A stretch of DNA of 64,000 nt, taken from the NCBI RefSeq assembly GCF_009754945.1, contig NZ_WPIN01000001.1, positions 372,001 to 436,000 of the forward strand, in the 5' to 3' direction. This document shows positions 6,849 to 15,122 of the stretch, piece by piece. A program made the translations under genes and the position numbers. The DNA is from Spirosoma arboris (GTDB lineage: Bacteria > Bacteroidota > Bacteroidia > Cytophagales > Spirosomataceae). Positions within the stretch are counted from its first letter, which is position 1, and the number at the start of each line of letters is the position of its first letter. The notes under the pieces were generated by a model that saw only the letters and a program-made list of their open reading frames with translations, had not been told where the DNA came from and searched no databases.

Positions 6849-7910
6849 ATGCCTGCCAACCGAAATGCGCTCATTCGCTACCGAGCTATTGATAACTGCC
6901 TGACTAACAGGTATCGGCAATGGACGCTCGATGCGCTCATCGAAGCCGTATCAGAAACACTATACGACTATGAAGGCATGGATAAAGGCATTAGTCGCCG
7001 AACGATTCAGGCCGATTTGCAGATGATGCGGAGTGATAAACTGGGTTATAACGCACCTATCGTGGTGATTGACAAGAAATATTACGCGTATGCCGACCCT
7101 ACTTACAGCATTACACAGATTCCACTGACGGGGCAGGATTTAGGTCGGATGAGTGAAGCTGTCGAGGTGTTGAAACAGTTTAAAGGCTTTTCGCATTTTG
7201 AGCAACTAAGTGGTGTTGTGCAGAAACTCGAAGCGCATATTTATTCGGTCACAACGAACCAGCGAACGATTATTGATTTTGATAAAAATGACAACCTGAA
7301 AGGGCTTTCATTTCTGGACGTACTCTATCAGGCAATCGTTCAGAAAAAAGCGGTTGCCATTACGTATCAGTCTTTTAAAGCCCAACAGCCGAATCGATTC
7401 TGGTTTCATGTCTGGTGGCTGAAAGAATTCAAGAATCGCTGGTTTGCCGTAGGGGTTCGAGGGAATCAGTCCGACGTGTATCATCTGGCGCTGGATCGTA
7501 TCCTGGCGATTGAAACCGCTGACGAAATTGAGTACCGGCACAATGCAGACATGGCCCCGGATGCTTACTATCAACATGTTATTGGCGTAACGGTTAGCCG
7601 AACGTTGAGGCCCTGCCGAGTACTTATCCAGGTAACTGCCGAACATGCGCCTTATGTTGAAACCAAGCCGTTACATCCCTCGCAACAGCTAGTTGAACGA
7701 GGTCCTGAGGGCATTATCATCGAGTTGTCTGTTCAGTTAAATTTTGAACTGGAGCGCGAGATTTTGAGCTTTGGCGATGGTATGACCGTGTTGGCTCCTG
7801 CGCGCCTTCGAGAACGAATTCGTCAGAAATTCAGAACTGGGGTAGCTCGCTATGAACCTGATTCGGGGACAAAATCCTCCCTGGAAGATGATAAACAAAT
7901 GGAAAATTAG
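6849..7910 (+). CDS. WYL-domain, HTH transcriptional regulator
   Basis: A 353-residue protein. The N-terminus (RNALIRYRAIDNCLTNRYRQWTLDALIEAVSE) is the winged-helix segment typical of Bacteroidota WYL regulators. The middle contains the Sm-like WYL domain (ITYQSFKAQQPNRFWFHVWWLKEFKNRWFAVG), followed by a WCX-type C-terminal region. WYL domains sense nucleic-acid-derived or nucleotide ligands. ATG 6849 is preferred over the in-frame TTG at 6798 because family members start at this point. The gene is divergent from ro60 with 140 bp between start codons, so it is the likely local regulator of ro60 and the Y RNAs. Confidence 0.88.
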   Translation: MPANRNALIRYRAIDNCLTNRYRQWTLDALIEAVSETLYDYEGMDKGISRRTIQADLQMMRSDKLGYNAPIVVIDKKYYAYADPTYSITQIPLTGQDLGRMSEAVEVLKQFKGFSHFEQLSGVVQKLEAHIYSVTTNQRTIIDFDKNDNLKGLSFLDVLYQAIVQKKAVAITYQSFKAQQPNRFWFHVWWLKEFKNRWFAVGVRGNQSDVYHLALDRILAIETADEIEYRHNADMAPDAYYQHVIGVTVSRTLRPCRVLIQVTAEHAPYVETKPLHPSQQLVERGPEGIIIELSVQLNFELEREILSFGDGMTVLAPARLRERIRQKFRTGVARYEPDSGTKSSLEDDKQMEN

Positions 7911-8034
7911 CCGTAATGATATAAGAATAACCTTTGGATAAATGTATTGCCAGGAAATCTATGAAGCCATATAGGTTAGGCTTATTCTGCTTGGTAAATT
8001 GCTCAACTAAACCCATTTATAGTCCGCGCCTTTC

Positions 8035-8805
8035 ATGATCGTATCCACTAATGACGACCAATTCGAAAAACTGATCGACGACTTAAGTCGACTGCCTACC
8101 TATACGATTGGCCGGGCAGCGACGAACTCAATTGTTGTCGCTAATGGGAAAGTAAGCGGGCAACATGCCCGATTGATTCAGTGCACGCCTACTTGCTTTG
8201 TCTTCGAAGATCTGGCCAGTAAAAATGGTTCGTTTGTTAATAATAGGCGGATCACACGTAAAGTTGTTGATAAGCAGGATACGCTTCAACTGGCTGATAC
8301 AACGTTTGTTATTGATGAACTTCTTGATTTACTGAAGGCTGAACCAACTAGATCTATAACCCCAGTTCAATCCGCGGAAATAGCTCAGCTGCTGCCTAGA
8401 TCAGGACCTAATCCGTTGGATTTTACAGGCCCATTTGCCGATCTGCAACAGGTTTATGAGCAGTATCCGAAGCTGCGTCGGGATTGTCGGAATCGCGAAA
8501 AAATGATTCGAACGGGTAGCGTTATTCTCTCATCCATTGTGAGTGTAAGTGCCATTGTATCGACCGGGGGAGCTGCGTTACCGATGCTTCAAATCCTGTC
8601 GGGAGCGGGGTTAAGTGTGTTAGTGCCCACGTTGTGCTCCAACTTGTTATCAACCGACGAGAAGCTGGAAGTCATTGATAAAGAGTACCGTGAACGCTAT
8701 CGTTGCCCCAATCCTGTCTGCCGTGATCCATTTGGAATGCGCGAATGGGAGCTACTTGCTCAGCAAAAAACCTGTCGTCGTTGTCAGGCGATTTGGGTTC
8801 AGTAA
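8035..8805 (+). CDS. FHA-domain membrane protein with C-terminal zinc ribbon
   Basis: A 256-residue protein. Residues about 22-95 form a forkhead-associated domain with the canonical phosphothreonine-binding residues: GR in YTIGRA, S..H in VSGQHARL and NG in SKNGSFVNN. Residues about 160-205 are hydrophobic and glycine/alanine-rich, fitting one or two membrane helices. The C-terminus has a four-cysteine zinc ribbon (C224, C229, C247, C250). It opens a same-strand run of signalling genes and should read phosphorylation by the kinase at 12064-14151. The zinc-ribbon end resembles that of the partner at 9841, but in reverse domain order. Confidence 0.85.
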   Translation: MIVSTNDDQFEKLIDDLSRLPTYTIGRAATNSIVVANGKVSGQHARLIQCTPTCFVFEDLASKNGSFVNNRRITRKVVDKQDTLQLADTTFVIDELLDLLKAEPTRSITPVQSAEIAQLLPRSGPNPLDFTGPFADLQQVYEQYPKLRRDCRNREKMIRTGSVILSSIVSVSAIVSTGGAALPMLQILSGAGLSVLVPTLCSNLLSTDEKLEVIDKEYRERYRCPNPVCRDPFGMREWELLAQQKTCRRCQAIWVQ

Positions 8806-8884
8806 AAAACTCGCTATTTCTGACTTACCTTTTTCTGTCGACTCCTATTAACTGACGTCCTTCACGGTTTATCCTGTAGTCACC

Positions 8885-9835
8885 ATGACGCAACTTCCTA
8901 ATCAAACAGACTTGCATACCGATTCATATACGATGGATTCTTCCGCTTCTAGCCCCACTAAATCAAGTCTGAATACAACGAAAATGCTGGGTATTTCGGC
9001 TGTTACCCTGTTATTGGGTGGATCGGCATGGGCTATCAGTCAAAAGATTGTAGGGCTGAAAGATCATACGCCAGTAGATGAGCCAATTGCAACTGACGAA
9101 CCAGCCCCCGCAATGCTGCCCGACGATGTTGACGTAGCTGGGAAAACGACTGATAGCATGACGTTTCAGCAGGCATTTGCAACCGCCCGCGCTGAAGTTG
9201 GTATGGGGGGCGTGTTTAGCTGGCATGGACACTGGTACAATACATTTGAGAAAGAGGAGTGGCAGAGTCTGTCGTTGGCGCAACGGCAGGATTATACAGA
9301 AATGATTACTGGCGAGCACCTGCCCGTTAAGCTCTATGCGCAACCGACTGCTCAAGCTTCTGGCAGTACACCGCAGTCGGAAGTAACCGCGGAGCCTACA
9401 GTTATTGAAGGCTACCTGAATGGGCAGCGCGTCATGGGCCTCGATTTTGATCAAGACGGCGTTATCGACACTCTGGTTATGGAAGGGGCAGACGGCTATA
9501 TGTACCGCGTAGTCGATGCCAGTGGCGACGATGGCCTGGATACGTTGTTTCGCTATGATTCGCTGACCAGGGAATTAGTGGAAATGGAAAAACTTGATGA
9601 GCCATTTGTGTTAAGTAACGATCAGTTTAGCCAGGGTCTGGAAGCGAGCATGTCGCAGGAAGTGGTCGATTCGATCCTTGAACCAGATGCACCGACATCG
9701 GCTATGTTGGCAACATCATACGAAGATGAAACGGTAGATGAACTCACACATACCAATCATAGCCACGCAGTTGATTCGTACGAATACGATGATACCTATG
9801 TCAATGATGGCGATGTTCAGGACATGGACGAATAG
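8885..9835 (+). CDS. Single-pass membrane protein with WHGxxY-type domain, unknown function
   Basis: A 316-residue protein with a polar N-terminus of about 32 residues, one membrane segment (MLGISAVTLLLGGSAWAI, about 34-51) and an acidic C-terminal part. After the helix is a short domain with ARAEVGMGG and WHGHWYNTF, a pattern I recall from other uncharacterised Bacteroidota proteins. It is followed by DFDQDGVIDTLV and a similar aspartate-rich repeat that could bind Ca2+. The last 60 residues are very acidic. It lies between the two FHA genes, 5 bp before the second, and is probably co-transcribed. No enzymatic function can be assigned. Confidence 0.75.
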   Translation: MTQLPNQTDLHTDSYTMDSSASSPTKSSLNTTKMLGISAVTLLLGGSAWAISQKIVGLKDHTPVDEPIATDEPAPAMLPDDVDVAGKTTDSMTFQQAFATARAEVGMGGVFSWHGHWYNTFEKEEWQSLSLAQRQDYTEMITGEHLPVKLYAQPTAQASGSTPQSEVTAEPTVIEGYLNGQRVMGLDFDQDGVIDTLVMEGADGYMYRVVDASGDDGLDTLFRYDSLTRELVEMEKLDEPFVLSNDQFSQGLEASMSQEVVDSILEPDAPTSAMLATSYEDETVDELTHTNHSHAVDSYEYDDTYVNDGDVQDMDE

Positions 9836-9840
9836 GGAGT

Positions 9841-10443
9841 ATGAGTGGATTTAAAACAACACTTATCAGTTGCCAACAGTGTGGTCGGCGCATTATGGTT
9901 CGTGCTGCCGATACCGAACGGGGATCGATCACGTGTTCGCATGTGGGTTGTGGAGCCGTTAATATCCTGCAAAAGCCATTTCATTACGACGAAACTATCG
10001 TACAGGGGCTTCCCTTGTTTGGGCAATTGACCTATCTGGGCAGCCCCGAAACACAGTACCCATTGCAATTCGGTGATAACGTTATTGGTACCTCCGATAC
10101 CTGTACCGTTCAGGTGGCTCGGTTTGTTCATAACGGTCGGTGTTTCATCAGCCGCCGACATTGTACCCTGACTGTTGTCTTTGACAAATGGACGGGTCAA
10201 CTGCGCTACCAACTTCAGGATGGCACAGTTGACCTGGCTATGCATTCTGTTCAGTCTAGTCTGAATGGTACGCAGCTAAATGGCACATCTTTGCAGAAAA
10301 CCGAAATTGTCGACGTTGACAACGAGGGTATTATCACGCTGGGCGGAGTAGATCGCTTTCGGTTAACGCACTTTTCTATCCCGGCAGCAATGCTCGATAC
10401 TTACAAAATTGAGCTGGATTTCAATCCCGACCGAACTCAGTAA
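9841..10443 (+). CDS. Zinc-ribbon/FHA-domain protein
   Basis: A 200-residue soluble protein. The N-terminus is a zinc ribbon with C11, C14, C32 and C37. Residues about 75-190 form a divergent FHA domain: a GTSD segment in place of the classical GR, then ISRRHC supplying the conserved serine/histidine pair, and SLNGTQLNG supplying the NG. Loss of the usual arginine at the first motif weakens the case for standard phosphothreonine binding. The gene sits 5 bp after the previous gene and 3 bp before the PP2C gene, so co-transcription is nearly certain. Confidence 0.78.
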   Translation: MSGFKTTLISCQQCGRRIMVRAADTERGSITCSHVGCGAVNILQKPFHYDETIVQGLPLFGQLTYLGSPETQYPLQFGDNVIGTSDTCTVQVARFVHNGRCFISRRHCTLTVVFDKWTGQLRYQLQDGTVDLAMHSVQSSLNGTQLNGTSLQKTEIVDVDNEGIITLGGVDRFRLTHFSIPAAMLDTYKIELDFNPDRTQ

Positions 10444-10446
10444 ACC

Positions 10447-11253
10447 ATGCAGATTCAGCCAGCTTTACCTATTGCATTTTCGCATATTGGTCAACGGACT
10501 ATCAATCAGGATGCGTTGTACCCAGCCGTGACAATGGCCACCGAGCAAGTGCAGCTTTTTATTGTTTGCGACGGCATGGGAGGGGCTGATAAGGGAGAGG
10601 TTGCCAGTCAGTTACTTTGCAATGCGGTGGTTGGTTACGCAGCCTCAATGAATAACCCCATTTTCGATGTAGTACATATACAGTCGGCCCTTGATCTGAC
10701 TTATGAAGCATACACTACATATCTGAAACAGCATCCGCTAATTAGCCGGATGGGTTCAACCCTGGCTTTACTGCAACTACATGAGAAAGGGGCAACCGTA
10801 GCACACATTGGCGATAGCCGGGTGTATCAGATACGGGCGGGAAAAATCATTTTTCAGACTCAGGATCATCTTCAGGTGAACGACATGGTTGAGTCCGGAA
10901 TTATTACGGCTGTTCAGGCACTTACACACCCCTGGCGTAATCGGCTGAGTCGTGCGGTGGTTATTAGTGCTGCCGATAGGGATGGCTATGCAACGCGTTC
11001 TACGCCAGACGTTACGCTATTAACTGATATTCGGGAGGGCGATTACTTTTTTATGTGTACGGATGGTGTACTGGAAAAAATCGACGACTATATACTGGCT
11101 ACATTGCTGGCGGGTGATATGCCGGATCAGGCTAAAGTGAGGTCGCTACAAGCTTTATGCGATGGGCATACAAAAGACAATTATTCGGGCTATTTAATTG
11201 GCATCAGTCACGTAACGCAAACCGAATCCGTTCGGTCAGTTAATACCTTCTAA
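10447..11253 (+). CDS. PP2C-family protein serine/threonine phosphatase
   Basis: A 268-residue cytoplasmic phosphatase of the PPM/PP2C family, Mn2+/Mg2+ dependent. All metal-site motifs are present: NQD (D22), CDGMGG (D42), GDSRVY, CTDGV and KDNYS near the C-terminus. It should remove phosphate from targets of the Ser/Thr kinase encoded 811 bp downstream in the same run. There is no membrane segment or extra domain. The 3-bp and 4-bp intergenic gaps imply translational coupling with its FHA and caspase neighbours. Confidence 0.92.
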   Translation: MQIQPALPIAFSHIGQRTINQDALYPAVTMATEQVQLFIVCDGMGGADKGEVASQLLCNAVVGYAASMNNPIFDVVHIQSALDLTYEAYTTYLKQHPLISRMGSTLALLQLHEKGATVAHIGDSRVYQIRAGKIIFQTQDHLQVNDMVESGIITAVQALTHPWRNRLSRAVVISAADRDGYATRSTPDVTLLTDIREGDYFFMCTDGVLEKIDDYILATLLAGDMPDQAKVRSLQALCDGHTKDNYSGYLIGISHVTQTESVRSVNTF

Positions 11254-11257
11254 AACT

Positions 11258-12031
11258 ATGCTGACTTCGTTGCTGATTGGTTTAGGAATGTTGTTTGGTT
11301 GCCAGCCTCCGTCAGTAACTGGGCAAACGTACGCAGTTGTCGTAGGCATTGCCGATTATCAGGCTCTTTCCTATTCAACCGGCGATTTGCGGTTTGCCGA
11401 TCGGGATGCCCGGCAGGTGGTTGCCTTTTTACAAAGCAAATCGGGAGGAAGTGTACCCCCATCGCACATTCGACTGCTGACCAATCGACAGGCTACGCAG
11501 GCTACGATTCAACAGGCGTTAACACTTTTCCAACAGGCTGGTACAAACGACCGGATTATCCTTTACTTTTCGGGTCATGGATTGCCCGATAGTTTTGTTC
11601 CATACGATGCGCGACCAGGCAATCCTGCCAGGATGTTAACATACAGCGCTATTAAAGCGGCTTTTCGTGAGTCAAACGCCCTGACAAAATTATGCATCGC
11701 CGATGCCTGCCTGTCGGGCGGAATAACTCGTCAGCAAGCCAGCCGACGTACGCTAACGAAGAGTGTACGCGATGGAAGCAACGTGGCTATGCTGCTGGCC
11801 AGCCGGTCGACGCAGTATGCGGTTGAAGATCGACGCTTAGCCGGGGGAGCTTTCACCTACTTTTTGCTCAAAGGGTTGAGCGGGCAGGGGGATCTCGACG
11901 GCAATGGAATTGTAACGATACGGGAGTTACATCAATATGTATCTCCTTTGGTCAGACAGCGAACCCGAGGAAAGCAAACGCCAGTTTTTTATGGGCGATT
12001 TTCGGATAATCTACCTTTGGCGTATCTTTGA
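11258..12031 (+). CDS. Caspase-fold (C14) peptidase, predicted lipoprotein
   Basis: A 257-residue caspase/metacaspase-type protein. The catalytic dyad is H107 in YFSGHG and C151 in DACLSGG, both in the expected strand-end contexts. The N-terminus is a short hydrophobic leader ending in LFGC (C15), a plausible lipobox, so the protease would sit in the envelope rather than the cytoplasm. A second acidic stretch (DLDGNG) near residue 212 is also typical of the family. It lies between a PP2C gene (4 bp) and a Ser/Thr kinase gene (32 bp). The substrate is unknown; it may be activated by, or act on, the kinase pathway. Confidence 0.85.
   Translation: MLTSLLIGLGMLFGCQPPSVTGQTYAVVVGIADYQALSYSTGDLRFADRDARQVVAFLQSKSGGSVPPSHIRLLTNRQATQATIQQALTLFQQAGTNDRIILYFSGHGLPDSFVPYDARPGNPARMLTYSAIKAAFRESNALTKLCIADACLSGGITRQQASRRTLTKSVRDGSNVAMLLASRSTQYAVEDRRLAGGAFTYFLLKGLSGQGDLDGNGIVTIRELHQYVSPLVRQRTRGKQTPVFYGRFSDNLPLAYL
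12012..12030 (+). promoter_or_regulatory. Two consecutive -7 boxes before the kinase gene
   Basis: TACCTTTG (12012-12019) and TATCTTTG (12023-12030) both match TAnnTTTG exactly. They overlap the last codons and stop of the caspase gene, 34 bp before the kinase start. No convincing -33 TTTG is visible. They could give the kinase an internal promoter. Confidence 0.35.
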
Positions 12032-12063
12032 ATAAGCCAGACTGTGCTCCCTAACCCAATGCT

Positions 12064-14151
12064 ATGAATCAGACGTTTACTACGTTTCTTGACTTTAAAA
12101 AACGGTATCCGATCCGCCCTAACGATGAGACTGCTCTGTTAGGGATTGGTACGTATGGCCGGGTTATAAAGGTTGAGGATCAGCTCGAAACGGAATGGGT
12201 AGCCATAAAAATCAGTGAATTTAAGGGGAGTGACGCCAAGTCGCTGAAGGCCGAAGTTGAATTGGCTCAGCGAGTTCCCCGTCAGACTAATATTGCCCGC
12301 TATGATGCCTGCCATCGACTGGAAACGGATACTAGTATTAGTGATTTCGCCATCATGAAATACTACCCGGATGGTAATCTGGCTGACTTACTTCGGCGTG
12401 TAGCGCTGACACCTCCTCAAATTTATGATATTACGCGAGGCATCTTGGTTGGCCTCCAGCACTTGCATCAACATCGCATTGTTCACCGCGATTTTAAACC
12501 CGCTAACATCCTAATCTCTCGGGATAATGCCGGACGTTTCATTCCTAAGATTGCCGATTTCGGGCTTAGTAAATTAGTCAGTGATGACGAACTCGATAGC
12601 TCTGATTTCGACCTGAGCGACGGTCGGGGTACGCCGTCTTACAAAGCCCCGGAACAGATTGAAGGCAGTCGAGTCAGCTTCAACCTCGACTTATGGGCAT
12701 TTGGCGTCATTCTGTATGAAATGATAACGGGCGAAAAGCCTTTTCGGGCCGACTTACGAAATAGTAGTGAACAGTCGGTGCGCCGGGAAATCGAGAAGAA
12801 AATTATATCGGTCGACTTACCGGCTCGCCTGAATCAGATAGCCGAACCGTACGGGCTAATGATTCGCCGATGTCTGGTTCGCGACATTCACGAGCGTGTT
12901 CGTAAGGAAGACGAATTGCTGGATTTACTGGACCAAATTCCGCAGTTGATGGCCCAGGCCAATTCACTGCTTGAGCATGGTGAATACCAGCAGGCTATCG
13001 ATGTGTTTGAGCAAGTACTGGCTAAGCGGGAACAGCATATCGAAGCCCGGAACGGCCTTGCTCAATGTACGGAAATCATGCAGCAGCGGCTTACCGATCT
13101 GCTCGCCAAAGCTGATAGCTTACGGATACAGCAGCAGTTTGACCAGGCCAAAAGTCAGTACGAGCAAGTGCTGAGACTCAATCCAGCAGAAGAAACAGCT
13201 ATTCAGGGTTTGGCCTTGTGCATCGAGCAACTTCGCCCAAGGCCGTTCGTAGTTGAATCGGAACTGACCGATGTCTATGAAGAAGAAAGGACAGATGTTT
13301 ATATAGCACCACCCACTCCGATACCTACAGGTGCAAAAATAACGCCCGTTTTGGCTTCATTCGTTGAATCGGATCTACCTCCTGATGCCCAAACGGACGT
13401 ACTGCCCAAGAGTCAACCGGTATCAATACCAACTGAACAACAAGCGATAAACAGTTCAATAAGCCGGACTTTCCCCTGGAAGATCGTTGCTCCGGTGGCC
13501 CTGGTTTTGAGCGGGCTTGTGTTGTATGCTAAGTTGAATGGTACAGTTGCAACCAATGACAACCATCGTCAGGATAGTACATTGGCGATAAATGTTATTC
13601 CTCATGAAAATGAGAAGTCTTTATCGCCAAATCCTACAGAGGATAATCGTATTAAATCCGTTCCCAGCGAATCGAAGGCAACTCTTGACCAGCGAATCGA
13701 TTCGACGCTCGGTAAGGTCCACCAGAATAATCAGCAAAAAATCCCTGTTATTCCTACGCCAGATCAGCCTAAAACCGCGCTTGTAACACCTGAAACAGAC
13801 AAACCAACGGCGATTGAATCGGAAGAGGATAGTAAGGAAAAACGCCTGAAAGAAAAGCAAGAGCAACAGAATACGTACGACGAGCTAATTGAGGAAGGCA
13901 TAAAAGCTATCGCCAACGGGAACAATAAAGCAAAAGCTATAGCAGCGTTTAGCAAGGCTCGGGAACTGGCCAAAGAACAGGAACTGAGCACGGCTAAAGC
14001 TGATGGAGCTTACACACTATACGTGAACAAAGCCAATAAAATCTTTGCTACCGACGAGTTTGAGGGAGCAAAAGCCTGGTACCAGGTAGCGCAGGCGCTG
14101 AATGATACGGATGAAGTCAGGCGGAAAATTAAACAGTGTATCAATCTGTAA
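12064..14151 (+). CDS. Membrane serine/threonine protein kinase with TPR repeats
   Basis: A 695-residue eukaryote-type (Hanks) kinase. The glycine loop is GIGTYGRV (27-34), the ATP lysine K49, the catalytic loop HRDFKPAN (D143), the metal aspartate in DFG (D165) and the APE motif in YKAPEQ. TPR-like helices follow at about 300-390 (EYQQAIDVFEQVLAKREQ). One membrane helix lies at about 473-492. A C-terminal region with charged coiled coil and a further TPR pair would be periplasmic. This is a classical sensor-kinase topology. The phosphatase and FHA readers in the same run suggest a closed phospho-relay. Confidence 0.93.
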   Translation: MNQTFTTFLDFKKRYPIRPNDETALLGIGTYGRVIKVEDQLETEWVAIKISEFKGSDAKSLKAEVELAQRVPRQTNIARYDACHRLETDTSISDFAIMKYYPDGNLADLLRRVALTPPQIYDITRGILVGLQHLHQHRIVHRDFKPANILISRDNAGRFIPKIADFGLSKLVSDDELDSSDFDLSDGRGTPSYKAPEQIEGSRVSFNLDLWAFGVILYEMITGEKPFRADLRNSSEQSVRREIEKKIISVDLPARLNQIAEPYGLMIRRCLVRDIHERVRKEDELLDLLDQIPQLMAQANSLLEHGEYQQAIDVFEQVLAKREQHIEARNGLAQCTEIMQQRLTDLLAKADSLRIQQQFDQAKSQYEQVLRLNPAEETAIQGLALCIEQLRPRPFVVESELTDVYEEERTDVYIAPPTPIPTGAKITPVLASFVESDLPPDAQTDVLPKSQPVSIPTEQQAINSSISRTFPWKIVAPVALVLSGLVLYAKLNGTVATNDNHRQDSTLAINVIPHENEKSLSPNPTEDNRIKSVPSESKATLDQRIDSTLGKVHQNNQQKIPVIPTPDQPKTALVTPETDKPTAIESEEDSKEKRLKEKQEQQNTYDELIEEGIKAIANGNNKAKAIAAFSKARELAKEQELSTAKADGAYTLYVNKANKIFATDEFEGAKAWYQVAQALNDTDEVRRKIKQCINL

Positions 14152-14159
14152 CTCTAGTT

Positions 14160-15086
14160 ATGATGCTTAACTCTCTACGCCATTTCATCCTGTTTCTGTT
14201 CCTATCATTTGCGTTACTACCTGCTTTTCGGGCTGTAGGTCGCCCTACTATAATCGCTGTTAGTGTCGATGATGAATATGATCGGTACAAAAAACGAGCT
14301 GACGATTTTTTTAAGGAAGGCAAGTATTTCGAAGCCCGACGACAATATCAGAATTGCCTGGAAGTGCCTGGTTTTGAGGATGATGCCTATGCGAAAGAAC
14401 AAATTGAGGAGTGTACGACTGGGATGAAATTACGTCAGCAGGTCGATGAGGCTATACTGCAGAATAAAGGGTCGGAGACTGTCGGGCTATTGAGCCAGTT
14501 ATTGAATCTAAATCCCGATGATGCGCTGACAAAGATGCAACTAGCCGATTACTACGAGCGAGAGGGGAACCAGTTGTATAGTCTGCAAAAATATGCTGAC
14601 GCTAAAGCACGCTATATCGAGGCCCTTAACTATACCGCAAAGCAGGAAACGCTGATGCTACAGATTCGAAACTGTGAAGAAAATCTAAAACCGAAAGTAC
14701 CCGTTTATGTTCAACGTCCCCCTAAACTTATTGGGCTGAAAGTAGCCGCAGTTGCAGTTGCACTAGGGGCCGGACTCTATGCAATAAACTTGCGAAATGA
14801 CTACCAGTCGAAACTGGGCGCGCTGAGTCAGATTAGCCAAACTGCCGATCCAACCGGTAGTGGAATAATCAGTAAAGATATGTATCATCAGTATGATGAA
14901 GCCTATACAGCCGCTGAAGCAGCCCAAAAGAAAAACGGGTTGTTCAAAGCCTGCCTGGGTGTTGCTGCCGTAGCTACCGTCACCGAGTTATACTTGCTGA
15001 TGCACAAACCAAAGCCGCGTACCCATGCGCTACAGTGGAAACCTTCATCGCAATCATGGGGGCTGGCTATTAGCCACACATTTTGA
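14160..15086 (+). CDS. Exported TPR protein with two C-terminal membrane segments
   Basis: About 308 residues. The frame is open to 14136, overlapping the kinase by 16 bp, but ATG 14160 gives a clean signal peptide (LRHFILFLFLSFALLPAFRA) and an 8-bp gap. The mature part has TPR units (AAD FF KEGKYFEARRQYQNCL and KYADAKARYIEALNY). Two hydrophobic segments follow near residues 190-212 and 258-276. The TPRs resemble those at the kinase C-terminus, so this may be the periplasmic partner of the kinase. No enzyme motif is seen. Confidence 0.75.
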   Translation: MMLNSLRHFILFLFLSFALLPAFRAVGRPTIIAVSVDDEYDRYKKRADDFFKEGKYFEARRQYQNCLEVPGFEDDAYAKEQIEECTTGMKLRQQVDEAILQNKGSETVGLLSQLLNLNPDDALTKMQLADYYEREGNQLYSLQKYADAKARYIEALNYTAKQETLMLQIRNCEENLKPKVPVYVQRPPKLIGLKVAAVAVALGAGLYAINLRNDYQSKLGALSQISQTADPTGSGIISKDMYHQYDEAYTAAEAAQKKNGLFKACLGVAAVATVTELYLLMHKPKPRTHALQWKPSSQSWGLAISHTF

Positions 15087-15122
15087 CTTTTCTATTCACC
15101 CCATGCAATCGTTTATGTACCC

